From the NCBI GenBank assembly GCA_945946765.1, contig CAMEWS010000001.1, positions 1-64,000 of the forward strand: a DNA stretch of 64,000 nucleotides, in the 5' to 3' direction. The notes below the pieces were generated by a model, which worked only from the letters and a program-made list of their open reading frames with translations, did no database searches and was not told the origin of the DNA. The stretch comes from an uncultured Clostridia bacterium. GTDB taxonomy: Bacteria; Cyanobacteriota; Vampirovibrionia; Gastranaerophilales; Gastranaerophilaceae. Positions 46,518-56,296 of the stretch are shown here, piece by piece; position 1 is the first letter of the stretch; each line of letters starts with the position of its first letter. The position numbers and the translations under genes were made by a program.

Positions 46518-47864
46518 ATGAAATTACACATGCAGATACTTATTGCTTTAGGCTTGGGTATCAAAAGAAACGGACATATATTTTTAGGGCTTATTGCCGG
46601 TATTATTTTAGGTATTGCAATGCATACATATACTGCTACACATGAACCTACGGCTATGTATAAAGTGTTGTATGCTGTCTTAAATTTTGTTGGACAGGCT
46701 TTTATAAGATTAATTCAAATGGTTATAATACCATTAATATTTAGTGCAATAGTTATTGGTATATCGAGTATTGGTGATAATAAGCAGTTGGGCTCTTTTG
46801 GGGTTAAAATGATTGTTTACTATTCAATCATTTCAATTGCCGCAGTTATTATCGGCACGACACTTTCTGTAACACTTCATCCCGGTGATGGTGTTCAGTC
46901 TTTTATTAGTCAAAAGGCATCTGTTGAAACCCAACATATTGTTAGTCAGGCAATTGCCGAACAAAAAGGTCATATGTCTGAGATGTTTGTCAATTTGATT
47001 CCTGCAAATCCAATAGAAGCTTTGTCGTCAGGTGAGATGATTCCTATTATTATATTTATCATGATATTTGCTATCGCTCTCGCTAAGGTTGGTGAAATTA
47101 ACAGACCGGTTGTCTCGTTTTTTGAGTCAATATTTGCGGCAACTATGAAGGTTACAGACGGAATTATGTATCTTGCTGCTCCGGGTATTTTTGCTTTGAT
47201 GGCTACTGCAATATCTTCTTTTGGTATTTCTGTATTTTCAAGTATTTCTAAATACTTTTTAGCAATATTTATCGGTTTTGCTATTCAACTGTTTGTTGTG
47301 TATCCGATAATCATGAAAGTTTTCTCAAAAGTCCCCATCAGATTGTTTTTTGCTGCTATTGCAGAAGCAATGATGGTTGGCTTTGGTACTGCAAGTAGTT
47401 CTGCTACTTTACCTTTGGTTATTGCTTGTTGCGAAAAACGTGGTATTTCTCATAAGGTTTGCAGCTTTGTATTGCCATTGGGTGTTACTTTAAATTTTGA
47501 TGCAACAGCAATGTTTCAGGTTATTGCTGTATTCTTCCTTACTCAAGCATACGGTGTGACTCTAGAACCGTTACAAATCATACAGGTTGCAGTTTTGGCA
47601 ATAATTGCATCAAGTACTTGTGCCGGTATTCCGGGTGGCGGTATTATCACTATTGCGCTCGTGTTAAACGGACTTGGTTTAACACCGACTCAAATGGTAG
47701 AAGGTTTTGCTTTCTTGTTTGCAGTGGACAGGATAGTTGATATGTTTAGAACCATGTTAAATATCACTTCTGATGCTGTTGTGACAGCCGTAATTGCTGA
47801 TAATGAGAATGAATTGAACTACGACATGTTAACAAGTGAAGAGTCGTATAAAGATATAATTTAA
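46518..47864 (+). CDS. Dicarboxylate/amino acid:cation symporter (DAACS family)
   Basis: FIRLIQMVIIPLIFSAIVIGISSIGD, GTASSSATLPLVI, LPLGVTLNFDATAMFQ. Confidence 0.92.
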   Translation: MKLHMQILIALGLGIKRNGHIFLGLIAGIILGIAMHTYTATHEPTAMYKVLYAVLNFVGQAFIRLIQMVIIPLIFSAIVIGISSIGDNKQLGSFGVKMIVYYSIISIAAVIIGTTLSVTLHPGDGVQSFISQKASVETQHIVSQAIAEQKGHMSEMFVNLIPANPIEALSSGEMIPIIIFIMIFAIALAKVGEINRPVVSFFESIFAATMKVTDGIMYLAAPGIFALMATAISSFGISVFSSISKYFLAIFIGFAIQLFVVYPIIMKVFSKVPIRLFFAAIAEAMMVGFGTASSSATLPLVIACCEKRGISHKVCSFVLPLGVTLNFDATAMFQVIAVFFLTQAYGVTLEPLQIIQVAVLAIIASSTCAGIPGGGIITIALVLNGLGLTPTQMVEGFAFLFAVDRIVDMFRTMLNITSDAVVTAVIADNENELNYDMLTSEESYKDII

Positions 47865-49135
47865 TGGATATTAAAGTTTCTAAATCACAAGGTTTGAAAG
47901 GCGAAATAGTTATTCCTGCCGACAAGTCTATCAGTCACAGGAGTGCTATGTTTGCCTCTCTTACTAACGGAATTACAGAGATAAAAAACTTTTCACTTGG
48001 TGCAGATTGTTTAAGCACGCTCGGTATAATTAAAGCACTCGGGTGTGAAGTTGAATTTTTATCAGAAAAACACCTAAAAATTAATTCACAAAATGCGTTT
48101 AAAAAAGATTTGTACAAATTGGACTGCGGAAACTCGGGTACGTCAATGAGACTGTTTTCGGGTATTCTTGCAGCAAGAGAAATTGAATCAACGCTCTATG
48201 GTGACGAAAGTCTGAGTGCAAGACCAATGAGAAGAATTATTATGCCACTTGAATTAATGGGAGCAAAAATCAAACACAACAATTATCGAGCACCTCTCGT
48301 CATAAAGGGTACTGAATTATTTCCAATTGATTATAAAACCCCGATAGCTTCCGCTCAGGTAAAATCCTGTGTTTTACTTGCAGGGCTCAATACTTGCGGA
48401 GTGACAAAAGTTACGGAACCATATATTTCAAGAAATCATACCGAAAAAATGCTGGAATATATGGGGGCAGATATTCTAGTGAATGGCAATACAGTGTCCA
48501 TCAAAAAATCGAAATTAGAACCTAAAGAATTGTCGGTGTGTGGCGATATATCATCTGCTGCTTTCTTTTTGGTAGCCGGTGCTATTGTTCCCAATTCCGA
48601 TATTATTTTAAAAAATGTTGGCTTAAATCCTACAAGAACCGGTATAATAGATGTTTTGACACAGATGGGTGCGGATATAGAAATTTTAAATTGTGAATCT
48701 GTATCTAATGAAGAAGTAGGTGACATCAGAATAAAAACTTCGGATTTAAAAGCAATTACAATTGAGGGTGAAATTATACCAAGGCTAATTGATGAGCTCC
48801 CTGTTATTGCGGTTTTGGCTTCTCAAGCTGAAGGTCAAACAGTTGTTAAAAATGCAGGTGATTTGAGAAACAAAGAATCAGACAGGATAAAATGTTTGGT
48901 TAGTGAATTGTTAAAAATTGGTGTTGATATTCAAGAAACTGAAGACGGATTTATTGTTAACGGTAAAACTGATTTAACCGGCGGTTGTAGTGTTAAATGT
49001 TTTCATGACCACAGGTTGGCAATGAGTCTTTATGTTGCGGGTTTAATTTGTAAAAATCCCATTTGTATTGAAGAATTTCAATGGGTTGATATTTCGTTTC
49101 CGGAGTTCTTGCCTTTAATGGAGCAATTAAGCTAA
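47864..49135 (+). CDS. aroA: 3-phosphoshikimate 1-carboxyvinyltransferase
   Basis: IPADKSISHRSAMFASL, DCGNSGTSMRLFSGIL, RPMRRI, RNKESDRI, HDHRLAMSLYVAG. Confidence 0.96.
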   Translation: MDIKVSKSQGLKGEIVIPADKSISHRSAMFASLTNGITEIKNFSLGADCLSTLGIIKALGCEVEFLSEKHLKINSQNAFKKDLYKLDCGNSGTSMRLFSGILAAREIESTLYGDESLSARPMRRIIMPLELMGAKIKHNNYRAPLVIKGTELFPIDYKTPIASAQVKSCVLLAGLNTCGVTKVTEPYISRNHTEKMLEYMGADILVNGNTVSIKKSKLEPKELSVCGDISSAAFFLVAGAIVPNSDIILKNVGLNPTRTGIIDVLTQMGADIEILNCESVSNEEVGDIRIKTSDLKAITIEGEIIPRLIDELPVIAVLASQAEGQTVVKNAGDLRNKESDRIKCLVSELLKIGVDIQETEDGFIVNGKTDLTGGCSVKCFHDHRLAMSLYVAGLICKNPICIEEFQWVDISFPEFLPLMEQLS

Positions 49136-49136
49136 T

Positions 49137-49247
49137 TTACTCGTTGTTTCTTTTACAGTTTGGGTTTTCTTCTTGGTCCATCCAGACATAAGTTTTGTTT
49201 TTTGTAAAAGCAAACGGATTTGAAGTATAATTTTGATTTTGTGACAT
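49137..49247 (-). CDS. Very small hypothetical protein with TSNPFA motif
   Basis: MSQNQNYTSNPFAFTKNKTYVWMDQEENPNCKRNNE; track ORF extends to 49352. Confidence 0.4.
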   Translation of the reverse strand: MSQNQNYTSNPFAFTKNKTYVWMDQEENPNCKRNNE

Positions 49248-49433
49248 TCTTTTTGCTTTTTGGTCAATCACGTTGATTTTTTTTATCAAATTTTTTAAGG
49301 AAACAAATATTTCCATATTAATAACCTTTGCATAATTTTCCTGTAATATCATTGCAGATTTTATTTTAATTTTTATTACGCAAAAGTACCGAATTGCCTT
49401 ACCCGATTTTGTTATATTTTGTATAATTAATTT

Positions 49434-49850
49434 ATGATAAGACCTCTTAGAAGAACTTTAATAGCCGAAGATACTTTTGATTGGCAAAAATTTCATACGA
49501 TTAATTTGAAAAGTTATCACGGGTATCAAATGGATTTTTATCTCGGGTCAAACGCTCGGGAAGCTTTAAAAATTTCGCAAGAACAAATTCATGACCCTTT
49601 TGATTTGATAATTACGGATTTGCAAATGGAGGAAGATTTTTTGCCAGATTATGCGGGAGAATGGCTTATTAAAGAGTTAAGAATGTTTAAGGAGTATAAA
49701 AACACTCCTATAATTATTGTGTCAGGTGCTTATAACATTGCTTCGGTTGCCCAATCGCTGGGGTGTGACTATATTTCAAAAAGGACTCTTACAATTTATC
49801 CTCACAAATATGAGGAAATGTTGTCCAAGTATTATTATAAGAATTATTAA
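49434..49850 (+). CDS. Single-domain response regulator receiver
   Basis: TLIAEDTFDW, DLIITDLQM, IIIVSGA, DYISKRT. Confidence 0.75.
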   Translation: MIRPLRRTLIAEDTFDWQKFHTINLKSYHGYQMDFYLGSNAREALKISQEQIHDPFDLIITDLQMEEDFLPDYAGEWLIKELRMFKEYKNTPIIIVSGAYNIASVAQSLGCDYISKRTLTIYPHKYEEMLSKYYYKNY

Positions 49851-50001
49851 ATAAGTACTTTGCAAATTTTATGTTTATTGTAAGATATTATTACAGTTCA
49901 ATAAGCAGGTGAATAGAATGAGGAAAAAGACGCATTCTATAAATTGTGCTTGTGAAAAAATAAGAAATATTTATAAGTAAAAACAGATAAGAAGGTACAC
50001 A

Positions 50002-50169
50002 ATGGGAATCAAAGGTAAAGTTGATAAAATGGTTGTTCTTGCATGTGAAGAATGTAAAGAAAGAAACTATACAACTACAAAAAACAAAAAAACATTAAAA
50101 GAAAGAATGGAACTTAAAAAATATTGCCCAAGATGCAATAAACACACACTTCACAAAGAAACCAAGTAA
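50002..50169 (+). CDS. rpmG: 50S ribosomal protein L33 (missed by ORF track)
   Basis: [58 protein letters not shown] gaagg. Confidence 0.93.
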   Translation: MGIKGKVDKMVVLACEECKERNYTTTKNKKTLKERMELKKYCPRCNKHTLHKETK

Positions 50170-50240
50170 GTTTATTTGCGCCTTTGTTTTGCAGTTTATG
50201 CAGTTAACAATCGGCGTATTGACAATTTAATATTTAAAGA

Positions 50241-50313
50241 GCGTCCTTAGTTCAGTTGGTAGAACGTCGGTCTCCAAAACCGGATGTCGAGGGTTCGAGT
50301 CCTTCAGGGCGCG
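50241..50313 (+). tRNA. tRNA-Trp (CCA anticodon)
   Basis: gcgtcct...ttagttcagttggtagaac..tctccaaaac..gggttcgagtcc..agggcgcg cloverleaf; between rpmG and secE. Confidence 0.95.
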
Positions 50314-50335
50314 ATTTAAATAAAAGAGGAATATA

Positions 50336-50557
50336 ATGGCTAACCAAACAAAAGATAAAATTGATTTAAAACAGGCTTTAACAACTTACTTTAAATCCGT
50401 AAAGCTTGAGTGGGGCAAAATTACATGGCCCGGCAAACAGGATGTTATCAGAGAAACAGTACTGGTAATTGTTATTACTGCTGTTTTTACAGTAGGTGTT
50501 CTTGCTGTTGACAAAATCTTTGAAATGCTTTTCAAGGGCTTTGGTTTGATACATTAG
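50336..50557 (+). CDS. secE: Preprotein translocase subunit SecE
   Basis: YFKSVKLEWGKITWPGKQDVIRETVLVIVITAVFTVGVLAVDKIF. Confidence 0.95.
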   Translation: MANQTKDKIDLKQALTTYFKSVKLEWGKITWPGKQDVIRETVLVIVITAVFTVGVLAVDKIFEMLFKGFGLIH

Positions 50558-50599
50558 ATTCTAAAAAAGATTTATTATTTAATTACAGGAATTAATATA

Positions 50600-51265
50600 A
50601 TGACTAAAAAAAATGAAGAACAACCGGAAGTAACTGTTGAACAAGAAGATATCAGTGTTTTTGACAATGAAAAACACCAGATTGTTGAAGAAAAAGACGC
50701 TAAGTTAAAAGCGGATATTCAGGCTTCACACAGTAAAGAACCGCAAAAAAAATGGTACATCGTTCACACATATTCAGGTTACGAAAACAAAGTTAAAGTA
50801 AACCTTGAAAAACGTATTGAATATATGAACATGGCGGATAAAATTTTCCGTGTGGAAGTTCCTCAAAAGACAATAACAAAAGTTAAAGACGGTAAAAAAC
50901 AAGACCGTGAAGAAAAAATCTTTCCGGGTTATGTACTTGTTGAAATGATTATGGATGATGACAGCTGGTATGTAGTAAGACATACAGCAGGTGTTACAAA
51001 GTTTGTCGGAACAGCTAAAAAACCTATCCCTGCAAAGGATTCCGAAATCAAAAAAATCATCCACAGAGTTCAAACTCAAACAACAAAAATCGAACTTGAT
51101 GTTAAAGTCGGTGATAAAGTCAGAATTATTTCAGGTCCGTTTGCTGACTTTATCGGTGATATTACAGAAGTTTATCCCGATAAATCAAAACTCAGAGCAA
51201 CAGTTTCTATCTTTGGTAGAGAAACACCTGTTGAGCTTGAATACAAACAAATTCAAAAAGTATAA
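50600..51265 (+). CDS. nusG: Transcription termination/antitermination factor NusG
   Basis: KKWYIVHTYSGYENKVKVNLEKRIE, KIFPGYVLVEM, GDKVRIISGPFADFIG. Confidence 0.97.
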   Translation: MTKKNEEQPEVTVEQEDISVFDNEKHQIVEEKDAKLKADIQASHSKEPQKKWYIVHTYSGYENKVKVNLEKRIEYMNMADKIFRVEVPQKTITKVKDGKKQDREEKIFPGYVLVEMIMDDDSWYVVRHTAGVTKFVGTAKKPIPAKDSEIKKIIHRVQTQTTKIELDVKVGDKVRIISGPFADFIGDITEVYPDKSKLRATVSIFGRETPVELEYKQIQKV

Positions 51266-51410
51266 TCAGGTGTGTGAAGGTCGTATGGTTTTTGCGAATG
51301 CAAAAGCAGGGAGACCGTAACCGTTCCAAGCCGCCATTGTGACTGTAACGTCAGTGAAAGGAACGAAACAATCTATTGATTGTACAGGCGGAAACAAACA
51401 AAATAATAAT

Positions 51411-51447
51411 GTGGAAGGGAATTTATTCCTGCCAGACCACGAAAGGA
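51411..51447 (+). promoter_or_regulatory. rplK leader stem-loop element
   Basis: gtggaagggaatttattcctgccagaccacgaaagga; gtgg/ccac closing pairs and inner ggaat/attcc stem. Confidence 0.45.
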
Positions 51448-51458
51448 GAACAAAGAAA

Positions 51459-51884
51459 ATGGCAAAAAAAATTGTAGGAAAAATTAAGCTTCAAATCGAA
51501 GCAGGTAAAGCTAATCCATCACCTCCGGTAGGTCCTGCATTGGGTCAACACGGTGTTAACATCATGGATTTTTGTAAGCAATTCAATGCTAAAACAGAAT
51601 CACAAGCAGGTTATATTATTCCTGTAGTAATTGATGTATATGAAGACAGAAGTTTTTCTTTTATCATTAAAAGCCCGCCGGCTGCAGTGCTCATAAAAAA
51701 GGCAATCAATTTACCTAAAGGATCTGCTGCACCAAACAAAACAAAAGTCGGTAAAATTACAGTGGCTCAATTAGAAGAAATTGCTAAAATCAAAATGAAC
51801 GATTTGAACGCAACAACTGTAGAAGCTGCAGTTAAAATGCTCAAAGGTTCAGCAAGAGCTATGGGTGTTACAGTAGAAGAATAA
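51459..51884 (+). CDS. rplK: 50S ribosomal protein L11
   Basis: [44 protein letters not shown]; start 51459 not 51339. Confidence 0.97.
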   Translation: MAKKIVGKIKLQIEAGKANPSPPVGPALGQHGVNIMDFCKQFNAKTESQAGYIIPVVIDVYEDRSFSFIIKSPPAAVLIKKAINLPKGSAAPNKTKVGKITVAQLEEIAKIKMNDLNATTVEAAVKMLKGSARAMGVTVEE

Positions 51885-51890
51885 CAAACA

Positions 51891-51964
51891 GTGGAAGGGG
51901 ATGTCGTAAGGAACGCACCTTATCGTTCGTAACGGATTAAAACCCGATATTACCACAGAAAGGA
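51891..51964 (+). promoter_or_regulatory. rplK-rplA intergenic stem-loop element
   Basis: gtggaagggg...taagg/cctta...ccacagaaagga, same boundary motifs as the rplK leader. Confidence 0.45.
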
Positions 51965-51970
51965 ATAACA

Positions 51971-52693
51971 ATGAGTAAATTAACAAAAAGACAACAAAAA
52001 CAGGCTGAAATGCTTGAAGGTTTTGTACAACCTTCATCAGCAGCCGATGCTTTGAAAAAATTACAAGAAATATCAGAAGCTACGGTTAAATTTGATGAAA
52101 CAGTTGAATGCCATATGCGTCTTGGTATTGATGTAAAAAGAGCAGACCAACAAATCAGATCAACAGTAGTACTTCCTGCAGGTCTTGGTAAAGATGTAAG
52201 AGTTTGCGTTATTGCCAAAGGTACAAAAGCAGATGAAGCTAAAGCTGCAGGTGCTGAAGAAGCAGGCGCAGAAGAAATCATCGAAAAAATCGCAGGCGGC
52301 TGGTTTGAATTTGATACATTGATTGCAACACCCGATTGTATGGGCATGTTGGGTAAACTCGGTAAAGTTTTGGGTCCAAAAGGTTTAATGCCAAACCCTA
52401 AAACAGGTACTGTTACACTCGATGTTGCAAAAGCTGTTAAAGATGCAAAAGCAGGTAAAGTTGAATTCCGTGCCGATAAACAAGGTATGATTCACTGCCC
52501 GATTGGTAAAATCAAATTCTCTTATGATGATTTGATGAAAAACTATGCAACTTTGGCTGATGCAGTTTTGAGAGCAAAACCGTCAGTTGCTAAAGGTGTA
52601 TACGTTAAATCAGCATACTTAACAACTACAATGGGTCCTGGTATCAAATTGGATACTAAAAACCTTGCTGCAGAAGTTAAAGAATTTGTATAA
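51971..52693 (+). CDS. rplA: 50S ribosomal protein L1
   Basis: [63 protein letters not shown]. Confidence 0.97.
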   Translation: MSKLTKRQQKQAEMLEGFVQPSSAADALKKLQEISEATVKFDETVECHMRLGIDVKRADQQIRSTVVLPAGLGKDVRVCVIAKGTKADEAKAAGAEEAGAEEIIEKIAGGWFEFDTLIATPDCMGMLGKLGKVLGPKGLMPNPKTGTVTLDVAKAVKDAKAGKVEFRADKQGMIHCPIGKIKFSYDDLMKNYATLADAVLRAKPSVAKGVYVKSAYLTTTMGPGIKLDTKNLAAEVKEFV

Positions 52694-52710
52694 TATTAAA
52701 TCCGTCATTG

Positions 52711-52768
52711 CTTGGCAAATAGCTTTGCATTTGTGCGAATTGTATTCACAAAGCAATCTTTCGCCAAG
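52711..52768 (+). ncRNA. Structured RNA element after rplA
   Basis: Outer stem cttggc/gccaag enclosing alternative stems gctttg/caaagc and tttgtg/cacaaa. Confidence 0.35.
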
Positions 52769-52805
52769 TAAATAACTTAAATTTAATATTAATTCTAATA
52801 TCTTA

Positions 52806-52832
52806 AAGCCCTCATATACTTGAGGGCTTCTT
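52806..52832. terminator. Terminator
   Basis: aagccctca-tatact-tgagggctt + ctttatt. Confidence 0.78.
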
Positions 52833-52838
52833 TATTTG

Positions 52839-53006
52839 CTATCTGTATTGGTCATAAAAGTTTTTAATATATTTTTTGCCAAAAATCTCAGGATGCGCAG
52901 AGTTTGATTGCACAATTTCTCTGTACTCGTTTTTGTCAATATCTATACCCATATTTTTTATATTTATTTCGGGTGCTTTTTTATTTTTGTTGCTGTTCTT
53001 GTCCAT
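52839..53006 (-). CDS. 55-aa hypothetical protein (missed by ORF track)
   Basis: MDKNSNKNKKAPEINIKNMGIDIDKNEYREIVQSNSAHPEIFGKKYIKNFYDQYR*, converging on the 52806 terminator. Confidence 0.5.
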   Translation of the reverse strand: MDKNSNKNKKAPEINIKNMGIDIDKNEYREIVQSNSAHPEIFGKKYIKNFYDQYR

Positions 53007-53156
53007 AACAATATTTTAGTACAAAAATTCATATATCCGCATTTTATATGATACGCAAACTCAATTATCGACTATAATTACAATATGGTATAATGAGTTA
53101 TTTTAAGCACGGTGATAATCTCATTAATTATAAGGGATAAAAATTAGAAGGAATTT

Positions 53157-56100
53157 ATGTTACAAGAAGCAACAAAGATTATTCAGTCAGCATTTCACGA
53201 CAGTTTTATAAAAAGACTAAGCCTTTATCTGCACGATTGCGTCAGAGAAGAAGTACAGAGCTCCACTTTCAGAAACCTTAAACAGGATAAAGACAATAAG
53301 TGGATATTTTTAAAAGGCGACGAGTCTTTGTATACAAATTTTGACAAGCCGTTAATGTTGGACGGTTCTGACAGTGACCTCACAGAGCTTATGATACAAA
53401 GTGAAATGAGCCAAAAAGACAAGTATCTTATCTACGGTCATTTGTTCCTTGTAGGCAAAAACTCTAAATCCAAACGGAAAAATGAATTTTTGACACCGTT
53501 ATTGTATACGCCATGCCGTTTGGAACGAGATGGTGTAAATATTACATGCACATTGCAAGATGATGTAATGTCTTTAAATACGGGTGCATTAACGGCATTG
53601 ATGCGTAAAAGCGATGATGAAGACGAAATGGAACACATGTTGGACGGTTTGTTGGAGGTTGTTCCCGAGCTTCCGCTTGATAAAGACAAGTTGAACATAT
53701 TTTTAACCACGTTAAAATCAATTTTGCCTGATTTGGATATATCTTTGAGTCATGAAGATGACGACAATGAAAACAATGTAAAAGATTCAAATGATGCAGA
53801 TAATTTTTATCAAAAAATCGATGCGGATAACGTTGATGAAATAGTTGAAGATTCTCGTGAAACAAGAACCTCAATAAAGCTTGATAAAGTATCAGTTACG
53901 GAGCAAAGTGCCGTTATTCTAACAAAACGTCCTTCTGTTACGGCTGGGGTGCTGCATGAACTTACACAAATTTCCGAAAAGCCCAGTGGTGTGTTTAGAG
54001 AATCCGCATTGTCTGTTGTAAATGATGAATATTTGCGTGGTATTGGTAAAATTTTTGATAAATCTTCAAAAGAAAAAAAAGAACTCAAAGATTTTGCAGC
54101 AGTTACACCGTTGTCTTTAAGTGATTCACAAGAGGATGTAATCAGAAAAATAGAACAAAACCCGCTTTTGGCTGTTTACGGTCCTCCGGGTACAGGGAAA
54201 TCACAAACAATTGTTAATCTTGTTGCGCACCTTGTTGCAAACGGAAAAACTGTTCTTGTTGCATCAAGAATGGACAAAGCTGTTGATGTTGTTGCTCAAC
54301 GCTTAAATGAACTGGGCGCACCGTTTCTTGCGTTACGTGCAGGCAGGTTGAATTATCAAAAACAATTGAGTTTTCAATTACAGGATTTAATTGCCGGTAA
54401 AGTTGATATAGATACAGGCTATGAAGATGCGATTCTCGTTGATGTTGAGGATATGCATGATTTGTTAAAAGCAATTAAAGAACTTGAAAACAAATGCGAA
54501 AAAATTATTTCTTTGGAAAACGAATGGAGAGAGATTGTAGAAAAGAAACTGGCTCTCGAAAAAGATTTGGGCAGTAAAGAATTTATTAATAAAAAACTAA
54601 AAAAAGATGAAGTTGATGAAATTAAAAATGTTCTAAAAAGCATAGAAAAAAATCTTGAAAAATCAGGACTGTTTTCATCAATTGCAAATTCATTATCAGC
54701 AATGAAATTGAAAAAGATTTTGAATATTTCTTCTTTGCCGACAGAACCTGAATCAATAATGCGTTTGTCTTTAGAGTTACAAATTGAAGAAATGGAGTGC
54801 GAAGCTCGTATTATTGAAACAAGAATTCATAAAATTGGTAATATTCACCAAATACTCGGACAAATAAAACAGCTAAAGCAAAAGCAAAGAGGCTTGGCTG
54901 TGGACATCTTAAAAAATAAAAGACGTGAATCTTTAAAAGGTTTGCTGCGTGACCAAATCAAACGTCAACGACTGATTATTCATACAAAAGCAATTGTAGA
55001 AAGAAAGAAAAATCTGCAAAACAGATTACTTGAAGATGAAGATTTTACTCCGCTTATGGAAGCATTCCCCTGTTGGTGTGTTACAACTTATGCAATTTCA
55101 GGGTCTTTACCAATGAAATCAGGTTTGTTTGACGTAGCTATTATTGACGAAGCTTCTCAATGCGATATTGCAAGCTGTTTCCCTGTGCTTTTTAGGGCTA
55201 AAAAAGCCGTAATTGTAGGTGATGACAAACAACTTCCGCATCTGTCCTTCTTGGAAAAAGCAAAAGAACAGTCCTTTTTAAGTCAGTATAATATTCCTGA
55301 TAAATATCAGTTGATGTGGCGATTCAGAACTAACTCAATGTTTGATTTAGCGAATTATTATTCTACAAACCCTGTTTTATTGGATGAACATTTTAGAAGT
55401 TATTATCCGATAATTCAGTTTAGCAATCAGGAGTTTTATGGAAACAGAATTCGTATAATGACTAAAGATTCAGGCACAAACGATGTTCTTGAATTGCATA
55501 GAGTTGAAGACGGAAAAGTCGATTCCGATGCAACAAGAAATATGCCCGAAGTTGAGGCTGTAATTAAACGTATTCATGAACTTATTTTAGAGGATGAAGG
55601 CAACGAAGATAACCCTGTTTCAATAGGTGTCGTTTCACCGTTTAGAGGTCAGGTCGATTTGATTTCCAAAGCTTTAAGACAGGTGCTTACGGAAACAACA
55701 ATAAGACGTCACCAAATTGAAGTCGGTACTGCTCATACTTTTCAGGGTGATGAAAGAGATGTAATTATATTTTCTCTTGCGGTTGCGGATAACAGTTTTG
55801 CGCAAAGCTTAACCTTCTTGCAAAAGCCAAACTTGTTTAACGTTGCAATTACTCGTGCTCGAAAAAAACTTATTACTTTTTTGTCAAGAGATCCAAAATC
55901 CTTACCACAAGGTTTATTAAAGGATTATATAGAATACACTCAAAACTATATTGATTCTGCCAAAGAAGATGAATTTTCAAAGAAAAATGTATATAAAAAT
56001 GCATTTGAACAAACAATTGCACAAGCTTTTATTATGGAAGGTTTTGAGGTTAAGGCAGGGTTTGAAGCTGCGGGTGTTTATCCTGATTTACTTATTAAAG

Positions 56101-56294
56101 ATGAACTCGGAAATGAATTGATAATAGAAGTTGACGGCGTTGAAGACAACAAAAAATCAAAAATATCAGACATAAAAAAACAAACAATATTACAACGTGC
56201 AGGATACAGAGTTTGTCGTATCTCATACAGAGAATGGGAACATAGCGCTCAAGCCTGTATTGACAGAATAAAACAAGTTTTTGTTACTTGTTAG
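53157..56294 (+). CDS. SF1B (AAA_11/12, DNA2/UPF1-like) helicase with C-terminal DUF559/Vsr-like nuclease domain
   Basis: VYGPPGTGKSQTIVNLVAHLV, IDEASQCDIAS, VGDDKQLPHLSF, TAHTFQGDERDVIIFS, NVAITRARKKLI; C-term YPDLLI...ELIIEVDG...RAGYRVCRISYREW. Confidence 0.88.
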   Translation: MLQEATKIIQSAFHDSFIKRLSLYLHDCVREEVQSSTFRNLKQDKDNKWIFLKGDESLYTNFDKPLMLDGSDSDLTELMIQSEMSQKDKYLIYGHLFLVGKNSKSKRKNEFLTPLLYTPCRLERDGVNITCTLQDDVMSLNTGALTALMRKSDDEDEMEHMLDGLLEVVPELPLDKDKLNIFLTTLKSILPDLDISLSHEDDDNENNVKDSNDADNFYQKIDADNVDEIVEDSRETRTSIKLDKVSVTEQSAVILTKRPSVTAGVLHELTQISEKPSGVFRESALSVVNDEYLRGIGKIFDKSSKEKKELKDFAAVTPLSLSDSQEDVIRKIEQNPLLAVYGPPGTGKSQTIVNLVAHLVANGKTVLVASRMDKAVDVVAQRLNELGAPFLALRAGRLNYQKQLSFQLQDLIAGKVDIDTGYEDAILVDVEDMHDLLKAIKELENKCEKIISLENEWREIVEKKLALEKDLGSKEFINKKLKKDEVDEIKNVLKSIEKNLEKSGLFSSIANSLSAMKLKKILNISSLPTEPESIMRLSLELQIEEMECEARIIETRIHKIGNIHQILGQIKQLKQKQRGLAVDILKNKRRESLKGLLRDQIKRQRLIIHTKAIVERKKNLQNRLLEDEDFTPLMEAFPCWCVTTYAISGSLPMKSGLFDVAIIDEASQCDIASCFPVLFRAKKAVIVGDDKQLPHLSFLEKAKEQSFLSQYNIPDKYQLMWRFRTNSMFDLANYYSTNPVLLDEHFRSYYPIIQFSNQEFYGNRIRIMTKDSGTNDVLELHRVEDGKVDSDATRNMPEVEAVIKRIHELILEDEGNEDNPVSIGVVSPFRGQVDLISKALRQVLTETTIRRHQIEVGTAHTFQGDERDVIIFSLAVADNSFAQSLTFLQKPNLFNVAITRARKKLITFLSRDPKSLPQGLLKDYIEYTQNYIDSAKEDEFSKKNVYKNAFEQTIAQAFIMEGFEVKAGFEAAGVYPDLLIKDELGNELIIEVDGVEDNKKSKISDIKKQTILQRAGYRVCRISYREWEHSAQACIDRIKQVFVTC

Positions 56295-56296
56295 GC

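Noticed and set aside
49917-49979. 20-aa ORF MRKKTHSINCACEKIRNIYK upstream of rpmG
   Set aside because: Too short and no supporting signal.
51339-51458. 40-aa N-terminal extension of L11
   Set aside because: It is the structured leader; canonical L11 starts [10 protein letters not shown] at 51459.
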